Below, piece by piece: positions 55,392 through 64,000 of a DNA stretch of 64,000 nt. The notes beneath the pieces are model-generated. The model ran no database searches, was not told where the DNA came from, and worked only from the letters and a program-made list of their open reading frames with translations. Source of the DNA: Camellia lanceoleosa (Eukaryota > Streptophyta > Magnoliopsida > Ericales > Theaceae); the NCBI GenBank assembly GCA_025200525.1, contig CM045762.1, forward strand, positions 120,902,979 to 120,966,978, in the 5' to 3' direction. Position 1 is the first letter of the stretch, and every line of letters begins with the position of its first letter. The position numbers and the translations under genes are program-made.

Positions 55392-58300
55392 TGTAGACAC
55401 CCCATTTTTGACTGCCCTTCAGACTTAGGCGCTATTGATTGTTTGCTTGGTGATGAAGATGTGCAGTGCAAAGGTTCGATTTCTTCGGCAAGGAGAGGGA
55501 CAAATCCCAACCTCACACCCCTTTTTGGACTAAAACTATTTTGACTAAAATATTTTAGATCTTGAAACCCTTTCTTTCAAAATATTTTTGAAAAAAGTTC
55601 CTACAATGTTCCGACGCTTGCATTTTGTTAAATGTTGCGCTTTTCGGTAAACCGAGCAAGGACAAAGTGGAGATGAATGAAAGAGATGTGAAGTCTTTGG
55701 AAAATCTTTCAAAACACCTTATTTAGGGGTTTGGAGTTGAACAAAATGAGAGAGGAGAGAAGAAAACCAGTTGAGGAGAAGTTCAGCATAAATCTGGATA
55801 GGATCGAAACTAAGCGGCTTCACCAAAACAGGCATCACTTTTTACGCAGTTGTCATTTTAATGCAAGGCTTCCACCATTGGAAAGCTTACTTCCGGGGAT
55901 TCAATTTGGACACAAAAATAACCTGAAAAGGAGTCAAGATAAAGGAGTTATGCCCATTTGAAGTTCGACCTGGAAAGCAAATTTTCTCTGCCGGCCACTG
56001 GTGAAGGGTGCCAGCCATGGATGATCAGTGCCAGCCACAAGTGATCATGTGCCGGCCATCAGTGGCCCTTTCCGGCCATTGATGAAAAAACTCATTTTTT
56101 TTGTAGATATTTCTCCTCTAACTGTTTTCACAATGTGCTAGCTGTCCTAGCTCAGATATTTCGACCAATGCTCCATTTTTGCTATATATTGAAGCCATAT
56201 CTCATATATTGTGGGGTTAACAAGTTTGAGGAGGCTCTCTCTCTAAAATCTCTCTCTCTCTATACAATTTTGGATCAAAAATCTCTGCCTCTCTCTCCAG
56301 AGTTCTCTCTCTCTTGCCTTTTGCGTATGCAAGTAGAGAAATACCTCTCTTTTGCCTAGACATCCTTCACGAAAGTGGTTCATCTATGGGTTAAGGTTGC
56401 TTGAAGCTTGCTTGGAGCCTTCTTGGAGCTCCTTAAGCTAGTTTTGGCTCAGATTTGCACCTGTTTTGCTGTTATGCTTCAAGGGTAAGCACTTGTCCCT
56501 TTAAAGCTTTGTTTTGCATGCTTGTTTTACCATCTTTGCAAACAGTTTTTGGCTTGGTTTTGAACTGAAGAAAACTCTGTTTTTCAATCCTAAAAATAAT
56601 GGTTTAGGCCTATTTTGTGTTAGGGGGTTGTCTCTCCCTTTTGTTCCTTAGCTTGTATAGCTTTTGTGCCATCTTTCAAGGTTTTCAAACCAAACTTTTT
56701 GGCCCTTTTTATCACTGAAATCTAGAGGAATTTCAGTGGTGGAAAGAAGGTTTTGAGGTCCAAAATAGGGGAGGGTGATTCCCTCTCCTCATCTCTTGTT
56801 TACATGGGTTGATGGCCTAACAAGTGAGCATATATTTCTCCCTTTTTGAAGCTTAGTTAAAGCATGTTTTAGGCCTTATTTTGACCTACCATAACTCTGT
56901 TTTTGGTTGGCTTGGTCATCTCTTGCATGCTTCTTGCATTTGTAATGTAATCCTACTTGCAGCCTTGCAAAGTAGCATGCTTTTGTGATTTGAATTAGCT
57001 TAGTTCAAGCATGTTTTTGGTGTTATTTTGGCATGTTGTAACTCTGATTTTGGTTGGTAGAGTCACCTCTTGCATGCTTCTTACACTTGTAGTGTAAACC
57101 TTGCTCACTAGCCTAATATACTTGGTGTTTTGGCCTATTATTCTAGCATGTTTTGGCTCCACTCCAGCAAGTTTTTACTCATGTTTTAACATGATTTAGC
57201 TCTGTTTTAAGGCTTCTTGGTCGTATGATGCTTGTTATGCATGCTTGTAGTGCAATAGCCTTGAATAGCTTTGAGTTTTGAGGTATCTTGCATGCTTGAC
57301 TTGAGGCATTTGCATGTTTTGGCATCATTTGGCATGTTATTTCAGAGTATATAGTGTCGTCACACTTCCATGCTTTTCACTCTTTAAGTGCTCTTGAGAG
57401 TTGTTCCTTATGTCTTATTTGTGGGCCATTGCATGAGTATGCATTTCTTGCCTTTCATGCCATCATCTTAGCTCATTTTGGCCACTATTTAGGGCTGGTT
57501 TAGTCCATTGAACATTGTATTGCATGGTTCTAGTGTTGTATCCTTCACTAGTTTCAATGTTTAAGCCTTCTAGCATGTTGTACTTGAAGTGTTTGCATGT
57601 TAGAGTCTTATTTGTCATGCCATTTCAGTACTGAAAATTCTGCAACCTCTCTCACTTCTTCACTTTTAATTTGCTTTGAGGGTTGGTTAGCCTTATGCAT
57701 GTGTTTAAGCTTAAGGTAGAGTTCATGCTCAATGGCTTTAACTCTCTTTTGAGGATTTCTACTAGCCAAAGGCATGAACTCCCTCATGCCTTAAACCATT
57801 CTTTGGTTGACCCCTCTCTCATTAGAAGACTTTCACATTGGACTTAACCAACTAATGAATGGCTTGGTAATGTAAAATGTGTAAACAAGAATTGAGCTAA
57901 GTAAAACATGCCAAGATAATCATGTTGTGTTTGCATTGCATCGTGTTCAACCTGACGTTATGTTGAACACAAGGTGAATTGGTTCATGTCATACTTGATG
58001 TGATGAAAATGAGCCAATTCCCTTTCTCTCCATTGCTTTTGATCTTCCATGATGAGGTAATGGTCCTAGTGTCTTGCTTGTTGTTGCATTCATTGAATTT
58101 GTACAAGTTGAATCCTTGGCCATCATGTATTGAGATGCTTGATTGATGGTTTTGGATCCAACGGTGCCTCTCTCTTGATGTTTTGAGATGATATGGAGGG
58201 GCACAGTACACACATACCCTTGGGAGACCTCAATTTCCTTTATTTTGAGCTCTGTTGCAGAATGGTGTTTCTGCACATCAGTGGCCGGCAGTGCCTCATT

Positions 58301-59851
58301 GATGGCCGACACTGCTTCATCCTTGGCTGGTAGGGAGGTCGGCAGCAGCTTCTTATGGCCGACAGGCCACTGGTGCACTCCCCAGCATTGTTTTGGTAAG
58401 ATTCAGCAGAAGGTTCTTGGAGACACCCTGCAAACAACCTCTAAAGAGCAAACCGGAGAGCTTTTCGGGGCGAGAAACCGAATGCGAGCATGCATGTTCA
58501 ACATCTTCAAACAGAGCTGAAGTAGTAGAATTTAGTGCTTTACTTGTTAGTTAGCATTTCAATTTGTAATTTAATTAATTTGTTAATTAATTAAGTGTAG
58601 TAATAATTAAGTAGCTTAGTTTATCTATTTCTTTATTATTTTGTAATAATTAGTCTAATTAGCTTAATTAGATTAGTTGATTAGCTTTGCTTAGATTAGC
58701 TTACAATTTTGTAATAAGCGTGCGTGTGTGTGTGCATGTCTTCCAATCCCATTTCTTTCTCCATTTTACTTATCTGCTTTTGATGGTTAGTTTAGGGTAT
58801 ATTTCAATTAGCATACCTTATGCGTGCATGTTTGCATCATTCATTTGTATTGCATGCACCAAGCTCGGCTCATTATTCAAACCGCATTGTATTTCAATAT
58901 TTACTTGAATACGTGTTTCAAACCATGTTATCGAGTGTTGCATTCATATGCCATCTTAGATAGCCGAGCCTATTTTAGTTGCATTTTTGCATGTGTTGCA
59001 TTAGGCATCTTAACATAGCTAAGATCATGCATGATTACTAACTAGCTTTTGTTTTGGCTCGGAGTACACTGTGAGTGTTTATGCTTTAGCATCTTTGCAT
59101 GCGTGTAAGTATTGCCATGTTTAGCATGCTTGCCATGAGGCTATGTGCTTAACTGCTATAACTGCATGAATGCCTGTGAATGAAGGCTTCATTACTTAAA
59201 TTGGAACAATTCATCAAAATGCAAGTTTTAAGCCCACTTGAAGTGGCAAATCATCATGTTTTAAGCCCACTTGAGGGTGGCAAATCTGCATTTTAGCCTA
59301 CTTGAGGGTAGCAAATTCAAACCATTTTCACGAACAAACATGAGATGTTTAGTTCCAAATCGAGTGATTTAGTCTATACTTGTATGTTGTGTGTATCACA
59401 TAGTAAGTTAGCTACTAATCAAACAAGAACACATCTGTTTTCAAAAACAACATATCATGTTAGTAGAGGTCGATCTTTGATCGGGCGAGCAGGGCTGCTC
59501 ATTTCAGGACCTCCCTTCTCGTACCCAAGTTCCCGAGCCGAGGCAACTTTGGTGATGACGGACACGTGGCCTTTGGCACGAGTCAGGGTTTCTTAAATTT
59601 TCCAAAATAAAATATTTAGATGGCGACTCTGAAATCTGGCAAAGCAATCCATGTTTGGTGCTTTTTGATTAAAATTGATTTTCCAAAACGATTTGCCGAA
59701 TTTGGACTCTTTGGTGATTTATCAATCTTACATTGCACTTTGTGAGATTAGATTCAGAACCGTGACAGGAGTCCGAACTGTAGTAGCTATGAACCCAATT
59801 TGCTCCCTCTCCGAAAAGGGGGGCGCACGAAGAGAGTTCAGGCGGTCTACA
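55392..59851 (+). repeat. 3' LTR of the LARD-like element
   Basis: It aligns with 44869-49346 throughout. U3 block 55870-55972, GCCGGCCA palindromes 55989-56079, TATA box 56183-56190, second palindrome group about 58281-58370. It lacks the short segments present in the 5' LTR near 46965 and near 48175. Confidence 0.92.
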
Positions 59852-59856
59852 AGCAT
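59852..59856. repeat. Target site duplication AGCAT (right, LARD)
   Basis: Identical to 44864-44868 and directly after GGTCTACA. Confidence 0.92.
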
Positions 59857-60807
59857 AGAAAACCATGTTAACCATGGTAATGAAGGTTTACCTTTTCTAA
59901 AAATCATAGTAATCATCTCATTTATACTAAACCATAATAAAAAAATCATATTAATAATCTCATTCACACTAAACCAAATGTCTACTACAATAATGAAGGT
60001 TTACCTTTCAAATTGATGAAGAACTCAAGTAAATTTATTCCTTTCCATATTTTACTAGAAAAAAAATGCACTTTTCAGCAAGTTACCGACATGCTTATTG
60101 GTATTGTTAAAAGCATGAATGAAATATACATCCAAATGGCATTTATACTAGAACAAATTTTATTGAAATTTTCAAACGGCTGCACAGAACAGGGTTTGCC
60201 AAAGATTCACCTTGTGCTTGGCGAAGATAGAAACCATTTATTTCTCTCTAAAACTCTCTCTTTTTCTCTTTCATTACACACACACATACACTTTCTATGT
60301 ACTATTATTAAGTGAAGGTTGGACTTGGTGTGTCCAAGCCTTTGGTTGCTTCTCCTTATGTCACGTGTCTCTCACTTTTCTAAATAAAAAAAAATTAGAT
60401 AAATTGGAAAAGTGGGACTCAAACCTTGGACTTTGAATTTTTTGAAGAAGACTCTTACCAATTAACTGACACATAAATATTTTTATTTTATTTTTACTTA
60501 TTTGAATTGCATACGCATTATGTGTGCCAACCGCTAGTATATATGTACATATAGGTGATGCAATTGGTGACTGAGTGTTGGTTGTAAGTGATGGGTAAAG
60601 GAGGGCAGGGTTGAGAGAGGGATGACAAAAACACTAAGAAAAGGGCCATCGTGTTGGTAATTACTTGAACTTGCTGCAATGCTGAATATAGGGGTGTTTG
60701 CCCTAAATTTTTTCAATCAAAATTATGCTATTTTAAAATTTGTATTATTGTTATATTTGAATGACAACGATCTTGAGAGAGAATGAGTATTCTCATTAGT
60801 TGTACTA
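59857..60807. other. Flank right of the LARD-like element, no gene seen
   Basis: The first 170 bases repeat themselves loosely: TAATGAAGGTTTACCTTT occurs near 59877 and 59990, and AATGTCTAC-ACA-TAATGAAG occurs both at 59979 and left of the element at 44844. At 60404-60480 the text GTGGGACTCAAACCTTGGAC followed by ACCAATTAACTGACAC resembles the reverse of a tRNA-like B box and A box, so an old tRNA-derived SINE is possible (weak). A CT microsatellite-like tract is at 60243-60270. Confidence 0.4.
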
Positions 60808-60816
60808 ATAAGATTA
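60808..60816. repeat. 9-bp target site duplication ATAAGATTA (left)
   Basis: Identical to 61159-61167 and directly outside the inverted ends. Confidence 0.85.
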
Positions 60817-61158
60817 GAATTATTTACATGGAAACTCCTTAAACTATTGAAAGGAACATTTTGATCCCATAAACTATAAAAGTGTATAAATGGAATCCCT
60901 AAACTATTGAGAAGTATTGCTTCGCCCCATAAACTATACAAGCATACAAATGGACCCCCTAAACTATAGAAACATACAAATTTGACCCCTTAATGAAGGT
61001 TATCAATAGTTTAGAAGGCTCATTTGTATGCTTTTATAGTTTAGGGGGTCAAAGTGATACCTCTTAATAGTTTAGGGGGTCTATTTTTACGCTTCTATAG
61101 TTTAGGGTGTCAAAGTGATACTTTTCAATAATTTAGAGATTCCTTCTGTAAATAATTC
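60817..61158. mobile_element. Fold-back MITE with 9-bp target duplication (Mutator-like)
   Basis: The outer 12 bases GAATTATTTACA (60817-60828) have a perfect inverted partner at 61147-61158, and imperfect complementarity extends inward over most of the element (TAAACTATTGA against TCAATAATTTA, CCATAAACTATAAAAG against CTTTTATAGTTTAGGG). It has no coding capacity. The perfect 9-bp duplication ATAAGATTA on both sides points to the Mutator superfamily. Confidence 0.85.
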
Positions 61159-61167
61159 ATAAGATTA
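61159..61167. repeat. 9-bp target site duplication ATAAGATTA (right)
   Basis: Identical to 60808-60816. Confidence 0.85.
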
Positions 61168-61225
61168 TGAATAATAAAATTTGTGTCGGTTCAATTATTT
61201 GGTTCCTTAGGTATGTTAAAAAATA

Positions 61226-61569
61226 GGTTATTCACACAGAGACCTCCTAAACTGTTGGAAAGTTTTACTTTGATTCCCCCAAACTACAAAAGTGTACAAA
61301 TGGACCCCTAAATTATTATTAAGTATTACTTTGCCCACTAAACTATAAAAGCATACAAATGGACCCTTTTAAACTATTGTCATATTTCACTTTAACCCCT
61401 TCCGTTAGGGATCCAATTTGTATGCTTTAATAGTTTAAAGGGTTCTTTTTTACGCTTTTATAATTTAGGGGATAAAGTGATACTTCTCAATAGTTTATTG
61501 TACGCTTTTATAATTTAAGGAATTAAAATAATATTTGTCAATAATTTAGGGGTCCTCGTGTAAATAACC
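61226..61569. mobile_element. Second fold-back MITE of the same family
   Basis: It begins GGTTATTCACACAGAGACC and ends GGTCCTCGTGTAAATAACC, imperfect inverted ends related to those of 60817-61158. The interior repeats TTTACACTTTTATAGTTTAGG-type text in both orientations. No target duplication is seen at these limits, so the copy is older or its ends have eroded. Confidence 0.72.
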
Positions 61570-61925
61570 CAACATTTAGAAAGTAGGCCCAGTTATTTTG
61601 TATAGTTCTAAATAGCTAACATTGATATAAGAATGTGAGATTCTCTTGGATAACTGTGGGAATTGAATTCGTACTTAGTTTGGCAATATAATTCTTAAAC
61701 ACGAATCAATTTCTCATTATAATCTGCTCTAAACACTGATTGGACTCGGAATCATATTCACATTTTCTCTCTAGATTAAGAGAAAATATCATTTTGCCCA
61801 CCAAACCATTACGCATTTTCAATTTGGCACCAAGACTTCGCATTATTTGACCCCTAAACTTTTTAAAATTTGATCAATTTACCCTCCGCCGCCTATTTCC
61901 GTCTACAATCAAATGGAACTTGTAG
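61570..61925. other. Spacer with half of a fold-back-like repeat
   Basis: At 61790-61912 the text CCACCAAACCATTACGCA, CCCCTAAACTTTTTAAA and CCGTCTAC has the style of one arm of a fold-back MITE, but no opposite arm is present. No gene is seen. Confidence 0.35.
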
Positions 61926-62104
61926 CACTTGTGTCATTTAAACTATTGGAGAGTGTATTTAATTCCTTTATTTTATTTTGGAAGTCCTTGGAGTTGTTAT
62001 ATCTTGATTTTGGAGGAGTACAATTCGATTTGGACTTGTTAGGGTTGTTTGTTTGCACTTCATTTCATCGAAAAGTTTTTTAGGAACTTAAAAATTCTAT
62101 TCTG

Positions 62105-62275
62105 GTGTCAACACCATGGGTTCCTAGGATTGACACCACCTTGCTGCCTTACTCTTGGTGCCTCTACTATTTTTTTGGGGTCGACACCACGAGTTCTAGA
62201 GTCGACCCTTGTCTGCTGCTGTGTTTAGGATTTTTTAGGGTCGACACCACTGCCTTGGGGGTCGACTGCTGCGAG
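62105..62275 (+). promoter_or_regulatory. GTCGAC palindrome array
   Basis: GGGTCGACACCAC (about 62178), GAGTCGACCC (about 62202), GGGTCGACACCAC (about 62239) and GGGTCGACTGC (about 62259), plus two decayed copies (TGTCAACACCA, ATTGACACCACC) at 62105-62140. All lie upstream of the TATA box. Confidence 0.7.
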
Positions 62276-62378
62276 TTATTTTCAGATTTTTGGTTCGATT
62301 TTGGGCCCTACTTTTGGGGGTTTTTGACTTATTCTTTTCATTGACTTTGGGGCTATTATTCTATTCGTACTTGGTTAC

Positions 62379-62386
62379 TATAAATA
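62379..62386 (+). promoter_or_regulatory. TATA box of the partial LTR
   Basis: TATAAATA followed by GGC and a pyrimidine-rich stretch, about 105 bases after the last GTCGAC. Confidence 0.65.
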
Positions 62387-63419
62387 GGCTTCAAACACTT
62401 GCTCATTTCACTTTCCTTCTCTTTTCTCTTCCTACATCGTGAGTTTCTCTTCTCTCTCTCTAAACTCAAACTTTTTTACTTAGATCTTTACAACTACTCA
62501 CATATAGTCATCTTTTCACCTTGGTTCTTTGAGAAAGGTTGGACATCTCTTCAAGAGCTTTCTTTTGATCCAAGAGCTCCGTGTTGTTGTCAACGTTGGC
62601 CTTTGGGACTTTTTGGCTTTCTCCTCTTCCGGAGTTGAGGTAGGGTCTATTTTCTTAACTCAATATGAGTTCGGTAGCATATTTGTGGCGCATTTTGTTA
62701 TTTATATTTGGTAGCCATTGGGTTGATTTTGAAATGTTATTTTGGGCTTACGAGTTTTGTGAAATTTGGGGGTTTTAGGGCTATAGTTATGCTACTACAA
62801 TTATTTTCAGTATACAAATTGCATATGGATTTCTAAAAGTGAAAAAGCCCCAATTTGTAGAAAAACCCTAAATGATATTGTTTTGGGAGTTGGATTGATT
62901 TTTGGTAAATAGTTTGGTTGGAAAGAGATGAAAAGGAAATGGTTGTGGGATTTTGAAAATGGGTGTTGTTACTCTTTTGGAAAAATATATCTGTATTGTT
63001 TAATTATTGCATTAGAGGTAATTGTTTTGGCTATCGGTGAAGGATAGCATTGTCGTGTGTTAGAAATTGCATGTGGATTAGGCAATTTGAAATCATTCAT
63101 ATCATGGAGCATGTAAGGGATTTTTGAAATTTGAAACCGTATGTTTAGAAAGAGGTTTTGGAAATTCTCATATTTTGTTTTGGAACATTTGTATTGTTTT
63201 GGAAAAACAATATTTTGAATCACACATGTTGTGCTATTGGAAAAAGGTAAATAAAGTGGTAAAGCTATGAGGGGGTGTTAAAATAGAATTAAGTTGGCCT
63301 ATGTATCCATGGTGAAAGACCTAAACCCGCGCCGTAGGTGTTTAGCCTTTCGATTTACACTAGTAAAAATGACCTTGTGACTTATACAGTTACTCGTATG
63401 AACATTGGCCTTGGAGATC

Positions 63420-63830
63420 ATAGTTCTAAATATCGACCGGTACGGTACGTACCGGCCGATTCGTACCAGAAAATCATACCACCAATTCAGATATCGACCG
63501 GTATACCGGTGAGAATCAAATTCGCAGCCATAGCGTCCGAGTCCCGATACGTAGTGGCCTAAAACCGATACATTGGGCGATACGGTCCGTCTGACTTGTT
63601 TTTGCTTGATAATGAAATAAAGCGCCAGAGAAACTCGATGTCGCTTACGGTCTTCACTAAAGTGGGAGGTCGTGATGTTCTTCGGCGAGGTCGTCATGTT
63701 CTTCGGTATAAGGTTCACGACGAGGTCGTGATGTTCTTCCTCGGCTTCCGGCGTGTTTCAGCATGCTTTCTGGGTCGTGCGCCGTTGAAGCTTTGAGGCT
63801 ACAGCAGCAACCTAGGTACTGACTACCGAG
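63420..63830. other. Palindrome-rich insertion of unknown type
   Basis: It begins ATATCGACCGGTACGG and has several self-complementary words (GGTACGTACC, ACCGGTATACCGGT, TATCGACCGGTA). A second portion (63655-63740) repeats GAGGTCGTGATGTTCTTC about three times. It interrupts the partial LTR. No terminal repeats or coding capacity are certain. Confidence 0.4.
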
Positions 63831-63831
63831 A

Positions 63832-64000
63832 ATGTCTTTTATATTCATATTTTATATGAATATATATATTGATAGTTTTGGGCCAAAATATTTGACTCAA
63901 GATAGTTGGTGGGTTGTTTTGGACAATCGTGGGCCACTGAGTATGTCTTTTATATTCATATTTTATATGAATGCATATTGATAGTTTTGGGCCAAAATAT
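63832..64000 (+). repeat. 111-bp direct repeat cut by the window edge
   Basis: ATGTCTTTTATATTCATATT starts at 63832 and again at 63943, and the following ~58 bases match apart from a small indel. Inside each unit ATATTCATATTTTATATGAATAT is an inverted repeat. Whether more copies follow is not visible. Confidence 0.85.

Larger units (their letters stand above)
44869..59851 (+). mobile_element. LARD-like non-autonomous LTR retrotransposon, 15 kb, complete
   Basis: LTRs of 4,478 and 4,460 bp (44869-49346, 55392-59851) start TGTAGACACCCC and end GGTCTACA. The internal region is 6,045 bp. A 5-bp duplication AGCAT flanks it exactly (44864-44868, 59852-59856). A tRNA-Arg-type PBS and a polypurine tract are in place, so it was mobilised by an element in trans. 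No gag or pol motif is found in any internal frame. The long LTRs and non-coding interior fit the LARD class. The primer, leader and U3 show kinship to the Ogre-type element at 700-8652, a plausible relative of its helper. Confidence 0.93.
61926..63415 (+). repeat. Partial Ty3-type LTR with GTCGAC array
   Basis: The part at 62990-63345 aligns with 30115-30400 in the Tekay LTR (GGCTATC-GTG-AGGATAGC, then TGTCCATGGTGAAAG-CCTAAA). A TATA box (TATAAATA) is at 62379-62386, followed by a CT-rich leader (62400-62465). Upstream lies a group of GTCGAC-containing words (62105-62275). The right end is replaced by other DNA at about 63420, and the left limit is uncertain. Confidence 0.65.

Noticed and set aside
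59857..60315. Frames of 79-113 codons right of the LARD
   Set aside because: They have no recognisable domain, their start lies in LTR sequence, and they overlap one another on both strands.
60404..60480. Reverse of a tRNA-derived SINE head
   Set aside because: The resemblance to B-box and A-box complements is short and there is no clear tail or target duplication, so it was not called as an element.

Overview
This is nuclear DNA from a flowering plant, probably a eudicot. It is AT-rich and densely packed with nested LTR retrotransposons. Only two pieces of host gene are recognisable. The first is the last exon of a tRNA m1A58 methyltransferase catalytic subunit gene (TRM61/GCD14 type) at 172-401 (+). 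The second is a decayed, intron-bearing TOPLESS/TOPLESS-related (TPR) co-repressor pseudogene on the + strand at 10730-11772 and 22002-26093, split by a retrotransposon. No complete, intact host gene is visible. The species cannot be fixed from the sequence alone.

Layout from left to right. 1-~700 is the end of the TRM61 gene and its 3' flank. ~700-8652 (-) is an Ogre/Tat-type element with a 3.6-kb 5' LTR (5034-8652), a tRNA-Arg-like primer site, a broken gag and no visible pol or 3' LTR. 8653-10728 (+) is a piece of a Ty3-type LTR that abuts the first surviving TPR exon. 11773-22001 (-) is a complete Ty1/copia SIRE-like element with 5-bp target duplications AACAT, a decayed gag-pol and an additional third ORF; it sits in a TPR exon. 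22002-26093 holds the remaining TPR exons. 27345-29298 (-) is a solo LTR (target duplication CTAAT). 29329-~44843 (+) is a Tekay/Del-type chromovirus. It carries three younger insertions: a solo LTR in its own 5' LTR (30691-33297), an Ogre-type solo LTR in the gag zinc knuckle (35171-38748) and a 292-bp MITE in pol (40738-41029). 44869-59851 (+) is a 15-kb LARD-like element with 4.5-kb LTRs, a 6-kb internal region made largely of tandem arrays and no coding capacity, flanked by AGCAT. 59857-64000 holds unassigned flank, two fold-back MITEs (one with a perfect 9-bp target duplication), part of another Ty3 LTR and palindrome-rich DNA at the edge.

The genes here form a layered record of insertions, not a pathway. 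Insertion order can be read from target duplications: TPR gene copy, then the copia element inside its exon; Tekay element, then two solo LTRs and a MITE inside it. Nearly all element ORFs carry in-frame stops, several of them explicable as CAG to TAG, CGA to TGA or TGG to TAG changes, as expected from decay of methylated cytosines.

The most unusual signal is regulatory. At least five LTR families in this window, copia and Ty3 alike, carry an array of short perfect palindromes where U3 lies, and where a TATA box is readable the array is upstream of it. The core differs by family: GCTCGAGC, GGCCGGCC-like or GTCGAC. In the Ogre/LARD LTRs a second array of the same core lies 1.5-2 kb further downstream, and a conserved block of about 105 bp precedes the first array. 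The copia element carries an extra internal array in front of its third ORF. I know of no family description that explains this.
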